From: Pseudomonas triticifolii
GTDB taxonomy: Bacteria; Pseudomonadota; Gammaproteobacteria; Pseudomonadales; Pseudomonadaceae
NCBI RefSeq assembly: GCF_014358015.1
Contig: NZ_JACONV010000001.1
Coordinates: 248,001-312,000, forward strand
Direction: 5' to 3'
Length of the DNA stretch: 64,000 nt
A model generated the notes under the pieces. That model saw nothing but the letters and a program-made list of their open reading frames with translations. It made no database searches and had not been told where the DNA came from. Positions 36,252 through 44,435 of the stretch are shown piece by piece. Both the position numbers and the translations under genes were made by a program. The first letter of the stretch is position 1; each line of letters starts with the position of its first letter.

Positions 36252-36580
36252 GGTGAGCCTCACTGTTGTTTTTGTTGTGGTCAGCAGTCTGACGCTCACA
36301 CGTTTTTCGAGCGCTACGTCAGGTGAGGATTAAGGTAACAAAAATAACTAAAAAATGAATACGGTCGGTTTTCGCACATGAAGTGGTGGTTTTTTATTTA
36401 AAAACAGTAGGTTGTATGGATTAGCTGTGAATGCGGTGTAAATAGTTAACAATATTAATGTTCGATTATCGATCATTGGTGATTGACTGCTGCCTAAAAT
36501 CTTTCAATTCTCCCTGTGCGGCCTGCCAGTGACGCGCTGGGCCGACGTCGAAAAACAACAACAATAAGTGGACATCGAAC
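36252..36580. promoter_or_regulatory. A/T-rich divergent regulatory region with two CA motifs
   Basis: This 329-bp gene-free gap separates the AAHS permease (leftward) from the OprD porin (rightward). It is clearly A/T-richer than the neighbouring genes. On the minus strand ACAACAAAAACAACA (36264-36278) precedes the permease start, and on the plus strand AAAAACAACAACAATAA (36551-36567) precedes the porin start. Both fit the Hfq/Crc AAnAAnAA pattern. Exact promoters are not clear. Confidence 0.6.
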
Positions 36581-37903
36581 ATGCCAAATCTTCCCAGGGA
36601 CGCTGTCAGGGCGGTATCTGTTTCATCTTCTTGCGGCAAAAAACGCAACCTGCTACTCGGGCTGCTGGGTGTCAGCGTGCTGCCCGGTCCGTTGCTGGCC
36701 GAGGGCTTGCTGGACGACAGCCATGGCACGCTGACATTGCGCAACTACTACATGGATCGGGACTACAAGGACGACGGCGCGAAAACCGCGGCGCGGGAGT
36801 GGGCGCAGGGGTTCATGATGAACGTGGAGTCCGGTTTCACCCCCGGCAAGCTGGGCTTTGGCCTGGATGCGCGTGGCCTGGTCGGCGTGAAGCTCGACTC
36901 TTCGCCAGATCGCAGTGGTACTGAGTTGTTGCCGGTGTCGGCGAGCGACGCACGCGCGGCCGATGAATACTCGCGCCTGGCCCTGACCGGCAAGATGCGG
37001 TTCAGCCAGACCACGATCAAGACAGGCGATGTCTCGATCTTTCTGCCGTTCGCATTCGCTAGCCCGTCTCGCCTGCTGCCCCAGACATTTCGAGGCACCA
37101 CCTTGTCCTCTAAGGAGCTGGAAGGCTTGACGTTCAATACGGGCTATATCGATCGAGTCAACAAACGCGACTCAACCAACTATCAGGCCATCAGCATCGC
37201 CTCGCCGAACAGGCGATTCAACGGGGCCGCGACGTCATCGCACATGGCTTATGTCGGGGGCGATTACCAGGTCAACAAAGAACTCAGCCTGCGCGCCTAT
37301 CACGCCGAGGTGGACGATCTTTACACCCAGAACACGCTGGCGTTGCTGCACAAGCTGCCTGTCGGGGATGGCGTCGTGACCACCGATCTGCGCAGTTTTT
37401 TCAGTCAGGACTCCGGCAGCGCCAAGGCGGGCGAGGTGGACAACCAGAACCTGTCGGCGCTGGTGGGGTACAGACTGGGAGGGCACAGCGTGAGTCTGGG
37501 GTACATGCACTCGAGTGGCGACACGGCGACGCCTTACGTGTCCGGCACCGAGTTAATGGGGCTCAGCGAGCTGACCATGAGTTCGGACTTTCTCAACGCC
37601 AAGGAACACACCTGGCAAGCCATCTATGACTACGATTTTACGGCCGTCGGCATCGTAGGCCTGCGCAGCCGATTGCGCTACGTGCGGGGCGATAACATCG
37701 AACTGGCCGCCTTCAACGCCGATGACCGCAAGGAGCGGGAGTTTCAGATGGAGTTGGGTTACGTGATTCAAAGCGGGCCGTTGAAGAACGTGAGCCTGCT
37801 GGCGCGAAAGTCGATTTACCGGAACGATTTTCCGACAGGTGCCGCGTTTCGCGACGAGAACCAGACACGCTTTATCGTGCAGTACGCGTTGCCGCTCTGG
37901 TAA
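36581..37903 (+). CDS. OprD-family outer-membrane porin
   Basis: A 440-residue porin. The signal region spans roughly residues 1-41 (basic start, hydrophobic LLLGLLGVSVLPGPLLAEG). Conserved OprD features are LTLRNYYMDRDY near 51, WAQGFMMNVESGFTPGKLGFGLDARGLVGVKLD near 73-105, a GDVSIFLPFAFASPSRLLPQTFRG stretch near 148 (opening of the typical loop), and a C-terminal aromatic ending in LPLW. Relatives such as VanP/OpdK pass vanillate, benzoate or other small carboxylates. Given its neighbours, a phenylpropanoid/aromatic-acid channel is likely. The leader carries an overlapping CA motif. Confidence 0.9.
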   Translation: MPNLPRDAVRAVSVSSSCGKKRNLLLGLLGVSVLPGPLLAEGLLDDSHGTLTLRNYYMDRDYKDDGAKTAAREWAQGFMMNVESGFTPGKLGFGLDARGLVGVKLDSSPDRSGTELLPVSASDARAADEYSRLALTGKMRFSQTTIKTGDVSIFLPFAFASPSRLLPQTFRGTTLSSKELEGLTFNTGYIDRVNKRDSTNYQAISIASPNRRFNGAATSSHMAYVGGDYQVNKELSLRAYHAEVDDLYTQNTLALLHKLPVGDGVVTTDLRSFFSQDSGSAKAGEVDNQNLSALVGYRLGGHSVSLGYMHSSGDTATPYVSGTELMGLSELTMSSDFLNAKEHTWQAIYDYDFTAVGIVGLRSRLRYVRGDNIELAAFNADDRKEREFQMELGYVIQSGPLKNVSLLARKSIYRNDFPTGAAFRDENQTRFIVQYALPLW

Positions 37904-37910
37904 TGGCGTG

Positions 37911-37951
37911 CAGGCGCGCCGACGCCCCGTGGCGGGTGGTCGGCGCGCCTG
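37911..37951. terminator. 13-bp perfect stem-loop between convergent genes
   Basis: CAGGCGCGCCGAC (37911-37923) and its exact complement (37939-37951) enclose a 15-nt G+C-rich loop. It sits between the stops of oprD and the convergent marR-type gene and could end both transcripts, although no T-tract follows. Confidence 0.6.
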
Positions 37952-37954
37952 TCA

Positions 37955-38443
37955 TCAGGCCTGATAGACCTTCTTGAGCAAACGCAGCAGTTCGTCGCGC
38001 TCTTGACCGTCGAGTGCCGAGGTAGAGTCCAGGTCGCTTTCGGCGGCGATCTGTTTCAGCTCCTTGAGCAGGGTTTCGCCAGTCTTGCTGAGAAAAATTC
38101 CGTACGAGCGTTTGTCTGGTTTACACCGCAGACGAACAGCGAGTGCTCGGCTTTCCAGTTTGTTAAGCAGAGGAACGACCTGTGGCGGTTCGATCGCCAG
38201 CGCTTTGGCCAGATCCGCCTGCATCAGGCCCGGATTCTGATCGATGATCGCCAGCGCCGAAAATTGCGCAGGGCGCAAATCATGAGTGGAGAGGCGAGCG
38301 ATCAGGTTCTGAAACAGTTTGAGCTGTGCCCGGCGCATGGCGTAACCGATCAGATCGTCCAGCGCGGAGTCCATGGGCAACGACGCTTCGGCGGCCTGTG
38401 CGAGGGCAGGGCAGGCGTCAGCGATGTCGGATGGCTTGGCCAT
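37955..38443 (-). CDS. MarR-family regulator of ferulate catabolism (FerR/FerC-like)
   Basis: A 162-residue winged-helix regulator. ATG 38443 has AAAGGA upstream. The DNA-binding core is LRPAQFSALAIIDQNPGLMQADLAKALAIEPPQVVPLLNKLESR at about 65-110, opening with LRPAQFSALAI, and the wing RCKPDKRSYGIFLSKTGE is near 113. It is divergent from ech with a 209-bp shared region. MarR proteins in this position in Pseudomonas and Sphingobium respond to hydroxycinnamoyl-CoA thioesters and control ech-vdh-fcs. I infer the same here. Confidence 0.83.
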   Translation of the reverse strand: MAKPSDIADACPALAQAAEASLPMDSALDDLIGYAMRRAQLKLFQNLIARLSTHDLRPAQFSALAIIDQNPGLMQADLAKALAIEPPQVVPLLNKLESRALAVRLRCKPDKRSYGIFLSKTGETLLKELKQIAAESDLDSTSALDGQERDELLRLLKKVYQA

Positions 38444-38564
38444 TGAAAATCCAGTCCTTTTGGGTGATTGAGCGATAGCCCGGCAGTGTGCCGGTGTTCG
38501 TGAATGAAGGCTATGGGGCATTCACGACTGTGACCAGCATATCCGAGCGACGTGCCAAAAATTT

Positions 38565-38588
38565 AATTAATATGAATAATGGTTAATT
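38565..38588. promoter_or_regulatory. Candidate MarR operator between marR-type gene and ech
   Basis: AATTAA (38565-38570) and TTAATT (38583-38588) form an inverted repeat in an A/T-rich island, directly followed by TTGACA (38587-38592), a possible -35 of the ech promoter. Position and symmetry suit a MarR-type operator; exact contacts are unknown. Confidence 0.45.
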
Positions 38589-38652
38589 GACATAACTATA
38601 TTTGCGGTTTAGGTTTGAGTCATCTTCCAGTCAATAACAAGAGAGCATCGCC

Positions 38653-39483
38653 ATGAGCACTTACGAAGGCCGCTGGTCAACCGTCAAGGTCGAAATCGAG
38701 CAGGGTATCGCCTGGGTCATTCTCAATCGCCCTGAAAAACGCAATGCCATGAGCCCGACCCTGAACAGGGAAATGATCGACGTATTGGAAACGCTCGAAC
38801 AGGACCCGGATGCTGGCGTGCTGGTGCTGACCGGCGCTGGCGAAGCGTGGACGGCAGGCATGGACCTCAAGGAGTATTTCCGCGAGGTGGATGCCGGGCC
38901 GGAAATCCTCCAGGAGAAAATCCGCCGTGAAGCATCCCAATGGCAATGGAAGCTGCTGCGCATGTACGCCAAGCCCACCATCGCCATGGTCAACGGCTGG
39001 TGCTTCGGCGGTGGTTTCAGCCCGCTGGTCGCATGCGACCTGGCCATCTGCGCCGACGAAGCCACGTTCGGTCTGTCGGAAATCAACTGGGGCATCCCGC
39101 CGGGCAACCTCGTCAGCAAGGCCATGGCCGATACCGTGGGCCATCGTCAGTCGCTTTACTACATCATGACCGGCAAGACCTTCGACGGTCGCAAGGCAGC
39201 GGAAATGGGCCTGGTCAACGAAAGCGTGCCGCTGGCGCAACTGCGTCAGGTGACCATCGATCTGGCGCTCAACCTGCTGGAAAAGAATCCGGTCGTGCTG
39301 CGCGCCGCCAAACACGGCTTCAAGCGCTGCCGCGAACTGACCTGGGAGCAGAACGAGGATTACCTGTACGCCAAGCTTGATCAGTCGCGCCTGCTGGATA
39401 AAGAAGGTGGCCGCGAGCAGGGCATGAAGCAGTTCCTCGACGACAAGAGCATCAAACCAGGCCTGCAAGCCTATAAGCGCTAA
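38653..39483 (+). CDS. ech: Feruloyl-CoA hydratase/lyase (p-hydroxycinnamoyl-CoA hydratase/lyase)
   Basis: A 276-residue crotonase-fold enzyme, exactly the family length. It hydrates feruloyl-CoA and cleaves the product to vanillin and acetyl-CoA. Conserved regions are VILNRPEKRNAMSP near residue 22, oxyanion-hole GMDLKEYF near 70 and GWCFGGGFSPLVACD near 114, catalytic Glu in FGLSEINWGIPPGN near 143, and LTWEQNEDYLYAKLDQ near 232 with the Tyr that defines HCHL enzymes. The leader carries AATAACAA (38633-38640). First gene of ech-vdh-fcs-aat-acd. Confidence 0.96.
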   Translation: MSTYEGRWSTVKVEIEQGIAWVILNRPEKRNAMSPTLNREMIDVLETLEQDPDAGVLVLTGAGEAWTAGMDLKEYFREVDAGPEILQEKIRREASQWQWKLLRMYAKPTIAMVNGWCFGGGFSPLVACDLAICADEATFGLSEINWGIPPGNLVSKAMADTVGHRQSLYYIMTGKTFDGRKAAEMGLVNESVPLAQLRQVTIDLALNLLEKNPVVLRAAKHGFKRCRELTWEQNEDYLYAKLDQSRLLDKEGGREQGMKQFLDDKSIKPGLQAYKR

Positions 39484-39490
39484 GGTGTTT

Positions 39491-39512
39491 CCGGCATGGC
39501 TGGCTATGCCGG
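39491..39512 (+). other. Intercistronic hairpin between ech and vdh
   Basis: CCGGCAT and ATGCCGG form a perfect 7-bp stem with an 8-nt loop, 8 nt after the ech stop. No T-tract follows. It may protect the upstream message or modulate polarity into vdh. Confidence 0.4.
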
Positions 39513-39582
39513 ATAGCGATAGAACGCTACTGTGAACACACGCTGAACTGCATTCCGACAAAGACAATAAAGAGGAATCACC

Positions 39583-41031
39583 ATGCTGGACGTGCTCCTG
39601 CTGATCGGCGGCCAGTCGTGCCCCGCCCTTGACGGACGTACCTTTGAACGCCGTAACCCGGTGACTGGCGAAGTCGTGTCCCGCGTCGCTGCCGCCACCC
39701 TTGAAGACGCTGATGCCGCAGTTGCAGCAGCTCAGGCAGCATTTCCGGCCTGGGCCGCGATGGCGCCCGGCGAACGCCGCGCCCGCCTGATGCAGGCGGC
39801 CGAGCAACTGCAGGCGCGCAGCGGCGAATTCATTGCGGCTGCCGGCGAGACCGGAGCCATGGCCAACTGGTATGGATTCAACGTGCAACTGGCAGCGAAC
39901 ATGCTGCGCGAAGCAGCATCGATGACCACCCAGATCAATGGCGAAATCATTCCGTCCAACGTGCCCGGCAGCTTTGCCATGGCGCTGCGTCAGCCCTGCG
40001 GTGTCGTGCTGGGCATTGCGCCCTGGAACGCGCCGGTGATTCTTGCCACACGCGCCATCGCCATGCCGCTGGCCTGTGGCAATACCGTTGTGCTCAAGGC
40101 CTCCGAGCTCAGTCCGGCCGTGCATCGTCTGATCGGTCAGGTGCTGCAGGATGCAGGGTTGGGCGATGGTGTGGTCAATGTGATCAGCAACGCACCGGCT
40201 GATGCACCGGCCATCGTCGAGCGGCTGATCGCCAATCCTGCTGTGCGCCGGGTCAATTTCACGGGCTCTACCCACGTCGGACGCATCGTCGGCGAACTCT
40301 CGGCTCGTCATCTAAAGCCGGCGCTGCTGGAGCTGGGCGGAAAGGCCCCGTTCCTGGTGCTGGATGACGCAGATCTGGACGCTGCCGTCGAGGCTGCCGC
40401 GTTCGGGGCCTTCTTCAATCAGGGCCAGATTTGTATGTCCACCGAACGCCTGATCGTCGACCGCAAAGTGGCAGACGCCTTTGTTGCCAAACTGGCGGCG
40501 AAGATCGAGACCTTGCACGCAGGCCGTCCGGACGACAGCCGCTCGGTGCTCGGATCTCTGGTCGATGTCGGCGCTGGCACGCGCATCAAGGCCTTGATCG
40601 ACGACGCGGTCAGCCAAGGCGCGACCCTGGTGGCGGGCGGACAGTTGCAGGGCAGCATCCTGCAACCCACCTTGCTCGACGGCGTCACCGACAGCATGCG
40701 CCTGTATCGCGAAGAGTCTTTCGGACCGGTCGCGGTGCTGATTCGTGGAGAGGGCGACGAGGAACTGCTGCGCCTGGCCAACGATTCGGAGTTCGGCCTG
40801 TCTGCGGCGATCTTCAGCCGTGACACCAGCCGGGCCCTGGCGTTGGCGCAGCGCGTTGAATCAGGCATCTGCCACATCAATGGACCCACTGTTCACGACG
40901 AGGCGCAAATGCCCTTCGGCGGGGTCAAGTCCAGCGGATATGGCAGCTTCGGTGGCAAGGCCTCGATCGAACATTTCACCCAGTTGCGTTGGGTGACGTT
41001 GCAGAACGGGCCACGGCACTACCCGATCTGA
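39583..41031 (+). CDS. vdh: Vanillin dehydrogenase
   Basis: A 482-residue aldehyde dehydrogenase that oxidises vanillin to vanillate with NAD+. Catalytic Glu lies in LLELGGKAPFLV near residue 250, Cys in FNQGQICMSTERL near 284, and the conserved GVVLGIAPWNAPVIL near 139 and VNFTGSTHVGRIV near 226 are typical of Vdh. GAGG precedes ATG 39583. It lies 99 nt after ech in the order ech-vdh-fcs known from P. fluorescens and HR199. An imperfect CA motif (39563-39570) precedes it. Confidence 0.94.
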   Translation: MLDVLLLIGGQSCPALDGRTFERRNPVTGEVVSRVAAATLEDADAAVAAAQAAFPAWAAMAPGERRARLMQAAEQLQARSGEFIAAAGETGAMANWYGFNVQLAANMLREAASMTTQINGEIIPSNVPGSFAMALRQPCGVVLGIAPWNAPVILATRAIAMPLACGNTVVLKASELSPAVHRLIGQVLQDAGLGDGVVNVISNAPADAPAIVERLIANPAVRRVNFTGSTHVGRIVGELSARHLKPALLELGGKAPFLVLDDADLDAAVEAAAFGAFFNQGQICMSTERLIVDRKVADAFVAKLAAKIETLHAGRPDDSRSVLGSLVDVGAGTRIKALIDDAVSQGATLVAGGQLQGSILQPTLLDGVTDSMRLYREESFGPVAVLIRGEGDEELLRLANDSEFGLSAAIFSRDTSRALALAQRVESGICHINGPTVHDEAQMPFGGVKSSGYGSFGGKASIEHFTQLRWVTLQNGPRHYPI

Positions 41032-41181
41032 ACCCGTTCAGGTTGATAACGGCGTTCATGAGAAGGGGCACCGTTTATCAGCCAGGCATAACAATAACAA
41101 GGCCGCAGCCAGTCGCTGCCACGCTCACCACGAACCGCCGTGTGCCATTCGGTGTGCGCGTGCCTTGACGGAGAGACGCTC

Positions 41182-43068
41182 GTGAGTTCCGAACCTAGAT
41201 CTTCAACGCCGCACACCCCAGTCAACCCGCCGCGCTATCGCCAGGTGAGCATTGGTCATCCTGCTGTCGAGGTGCGCGAGGAAAAGGGCGTCCTGCACAT
41301 GCGTGCACTGGAGCCACTGGCCGAGTTGCCAAGGCGGCTGCTCGACCGGCTGGTGCACTGGGCCGAGGTTCGTCCGCAACAGACATTTATTGCGGCCCGT
41401 GACAACCTGGGTGGCTGGCGAACCGTCAGCTATGCCGAGATGCTCGAGTCTGTAAGGGCTATCGCTCAAGGCCTTCTGAAATACCAGCTTTCGGCTGACA
41501 GGCCGTTGGCGCTGCTTTCGGGCAACGATATTGAACATCTGCAGATCTCTCTCGGGGCGATGTATGCCGGCATTCCGTATTGCCCGGTCTCGCCGGCCTA
41601 TTCGGTGTTGTCGCAGGACTTCGCCAAACTGCGGCACGTCTGCGACGTCTTGCAGCCAGGTCTGGTGTTCATCAGTGACGCCGCGCCCTTTCAACGTGCG
41701 GTCGATGCGGTCATTGCTGCTGATACCCCGGTCATTACGGTGCGCGGCCAGCTCAATGGACGTCGCCAGATCCGTTTCGACAGCCTGCTGGAGCAGCCCG
41801 GAGGAGCCGAAGCCGAGGCTGCGTTCGAGGCCACCGGGCCTGACAGCATCGCCAAGTTTCTGTTTACCTCAGGCTCCACCAAGCTGCCCAAGGCGGTGGT
41901 CACGACCCAGCGCATGTTGTGCGCCAATCAGCAGATGCTGCTGCAAACGTTTCCGGTATTCGGCGAAGAGCCTCCGGTGCTGGTGGACTGGCTGCCCTGG
42001 AACCACACCTTTGGCGGCAGTCACAACGTCGGTATCGTGCTGTACAACGGTGGCACCTTTTACCTGGATAACGGCAAGCCCACTGCGCAGGGCTTTGCTG
42101 AGACCCTGCGCAACCTCAAGGAAATTTCGCCGACCGCCTACCTCACTGTGCCCAAGGGCTGGGAAGAGCTGGTCAACGCGCTGGAGCAGGACGCGGAACT
42201 GCGCGAGCGGTTTTTTGCACGCATGAAACTGTTCTTCTTTGCGGCAGCCGGTCTTTCTCAAAGCATCTGGGACCGACTGGACCGGGTCGCCGAACAGCAC
42301 TGCGCAGAGCGTATTCGCATGATGGCAGGACTGGGTATGACCGAGGCCGCACCGTCCTGTACGTTCACCACCGGGCCTTTGTCGATGGCCGGCTACATTG
42401 GCTTGCCTGCGCCGGGCTGCGAAGTGCGGCTGGTGCCGGTTGACGGCAAACTGGAAGGCCGTTTTCGCGGACCACACATCATGCCGGGCTACTGGCGTTC
42501 GCCACAACAGACCGCCGACGTGTTCGATGATGACGGTTTTTACTGTTCCGGCGATGCGATCAAACTCGCCGATCCGTCGGCGCCGGAACTGGGCCTGATG
42601 TTCGATGGCCGTCTGGCCGAAGACTTCAAATTGTCGTCCGGGGTGTTCGTCAGTGTCGGCCCGATGCGCAACCGCGCCGTGCTGGACGGCTCGCCCTACG
42701 TTCAGGACGTGGTCATCGCTGCGCCGGATCGTGAATGCCTGGGGGCTCTGGTGTTCCCCAGGCTGCATGACTGCCGCCAACTCGCGGGGCTGAATGCCGA
42801 TGCCAGTGACGCTGAGGTCTTGGCCAGCGCACCTGTTCGCCTGTGGTTTGCGGACTGGCTCGCGCGCTTGAACCGCGACGCCAACGGCAACGCCAGCCGC
42901 CTTGAGTGGATCAGTCTCTTGGAAGAGCCTGCGTCGATTGACCGAGGAGAAATCACCGACAAGGGCTCGATCAATCAGCGAGCGGTGTTGCAGTGGCGAG
43001 CGGCGAAGGTCGAAGCCCTGTATCGCGGCGAGGCCCCCGGTATGCTGCGCGCCGAGCCACTCAAATGA
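41182..43068 (+). CDS. fcs: Feruloyl-CoA synthetase
   Basis: A 628-residue acyl-adenylate-forming enzyme that activates ferulate, caffeate and p-coumarate to CoA thioesters. I use GTG 41182, preceded by GGAG; a start at 41140 would add 14 residues. Visible are the AMP-binding loop LFTSGSTKLPKAVV near residue 232, the WLPWNHTFGGSHNVG motif near 268, AGLGMTEAAPS near 386, and FYCSGDAIKLADP near 454. It lacks the usual long C-terminal PxxxxGK tail and ends soon after GEITDKGSINQRA, as in known Fcs. The thiolase gene overlaps its stop by 4 nt. Confidence 0.93.
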   Translation: MSSEPRSSTPHTPVNPPRYRQVSIGHPAVEVREEKGVLHMRALEPLAELPRRLLDRLVHWAEVRPQQTFIAARDNLGGWRTVSYAEMLESVRAIAQGLLKYQLSADRPLALLSGNDIEHLQISLGAMYAGIPYCPVSPAYSVLSQDFAKLRHVCDVLQPGLVFISDAAPFQRAVDAVIAADTPVITVRGQLNGRRQIRFDSLLEQPGGAEAEAAFEATGPDSIAKFLFTSGSTKLPKAVVTTQRMLCANQQMLLQTFPVFGEEPPVLVDWLPWNHTFGGSHNVGIVLYNGGTFYLDNGKPTAQGFAETLRNLKEISPTAYLTVPKGWEELVNALEQDAELRERFFARMKLFFFAAAGLSQSIWDRLDRVAEQHCAERIRMMAGLGMTEAAPSCTFTTGPLSMAGYIGLPAPGCEVRLVPVDGKLEGRFRGPHIMPGYWRSPQQTADVFDDDGFYCSGDAIKLADPSAPELGLMFDGRLAEDFKLSSGVFVSVGPMRNRAVLDGSPYVQDVVIAAPDRECLGALVFPRLHDCRQLAGLNADASDAEVLASAPVRLWFADWLARLNRDANGNASRLEWISLLEEPASIDRGEITDKGSINQRAVLQWRAAKVEALYRGEAPGMLRAEPLK

Positions 43069-44306
43069 ACGGTGCCGGGCAGTATTTGGCATTCAGTGAT
43101 GTGGCCATCATCGAGTCGGTACGTACCCCCTGGATTGATCTGGGCGGCGCGTTGGCGCAGGTTTCGCCGATCGACCTGGGCATCAAGGCAGGTCGAGAGG
43201 TGCTGTCTCGTGCCGCAATTGCGCCCGAAAGGGTAGACACCGTACTGGCCGGCTCCATGGCGCAGGCCAGTTTTGACGCCTACCTGCTGCCCCGGCATAT
43301 CGGTCTGTATTGCGGTGTTGCGCAAAGCGTTCCGGCGCTGGGCGTGCAGCGCATTTGTGCGACAGGTTTCGAGCTGCTGCGTCAGGCGGCTCTCCATGTG
43401 GGATCGGGCGGGCAACTGGCGTTGTGTGTTGCGGCTGAATCCATGTCCAGAAACCCGATCGCGGCGTACACCCATCGTGACGGCTTTCGGCTGGGGGCGG
43501 CCGTACAGTTCAAGGATTTTCTCTGGGAGGCGCTGTACGACCCGGCACCTGGCATGGACATGATTGCTACTGCGGATAACCTCGCCCGGCGTCACGGGAT
43601 CGGCCGGGAGCAGGTGGACGGCTATGCGCTGCTGAGCCATCAACGTGCGTTGCAGGCTCAGGCCTCGGGCTGGCTGGCCCCGGAAATCGTGGCTGTGACG
43701 CCTGAGCCGTTTGCCCTTGAGGGGTATCGGCCAAGAGGCATCGAATTGCCGCGTGGCGTGGACGTCGTCTCGCAAGACAGTCACCCGCGCACCACCCACC
43801 TGGCAGCGCTGTCGCGCTTGCGCGCCATTCACCCCAACGGCGTGCAAACCGCTGGTAACAGCTGCGCGGTGGCCGATGGCGCAGCCGCTGCACTGGTGGG
43901 CAAGGCCTCGGACTCTGACGGGCCGGTGCTTGCGCACCTGCTGGCCAGTGCGGTGACAGGTGTTGCCCCTGAATTCATGGGGATCGGTCCGGCACCCGCT
44001 GTCGAGCTGTTGTTGCAGCGCAGTGGTTTGAGGCTGGCCGAGATCGGACGCATCGAAGTCAACGAAGCGCAGGCCGCACAGGTGCTCGCCGTCGCCCAGA
44101 CGCTGGACATCGACATGGATAGGCTGAATGTCAATGGCGGCTCGCTCGGGTTAGGGCATCCGTTGGCGGCGACCGGTCTGCGTCTGGTCATGACCCTGGC
44201 GCGACAGTTACGCAAGGAAAACCTGCGTTATGGCATCGCCGCCGCCTGTGTCGGCGGGGGGCAGGGCATGGCGCTGCTGATCGAGAATCCTGCCTTCGAG
44301 GGCTAG
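43065..44306 (+). CDS. aat: Acetyl-CoA acyltransferase (thiolase) of the ferulate cluster
   Basis: A 413-residue thiolase whose ATG overlaps the fcs stop (ATGA). Acyl-accepting Cys lies in VQRICATGFELL near residue 98, the His in GGSLGLGHPLAATG near 368, and the second Cys in AACVGGGQGMALL near 397. The gene corresponds in position to aat of Pseudomonas sp. HR199. It would allow beta-oxidative shortening of phenylpropanoid-CoAs, but in HR199 the CoA-dependent non-beta-oxidative route dominates, so its role here is auxiliary. Confidence 0.88.
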   Translation: MNGAGQYLAFSDVAIIESVRTPWIDLGGALAQVSPIDLGIKAGREVLSRAAIAPERVDTVLAGSMAQASFDAYLLPRHIGLYCGVAQSVPALGVQRICATGFELLRQAALHVGSGGQLALCVAAESMSRNPIAAYTHRDGFRLGAAVQFKDFLWEALYDPAPGMDMIATADNLARRHGIGREQVDGYALLSHQRALQAQASGWLAPEIVAVTPEPFALEGYRPRGIELPRGVDVVSQDSHPRTTHLAALSRLRAIHPNGVQTAGNSCAVADGAAAALVGKASDSDGPVLAHLLASAVTGVAPEFMGIGPAPAVELLLQRSGLRLAEIGRIEVNEAQAAQVLAVAQTLDIDMDRLNVNGGSLGLGHPLAATGLRLVMTLARQLRKENLRYGIAAACVGGGQGMALLIENPAFEG

Positions 44307-44435
44307 CTACCGACCTCGTGCCGCCAAGGGCCAGTACTGTGCGTCCAGGGAGGCAGCGATTCGGTTGTTCAGGCGACCTTTCAGCAACGGACAACTCATC
44401 TGCACGCCACTTCCCACGTTAAATGGAGATACACC

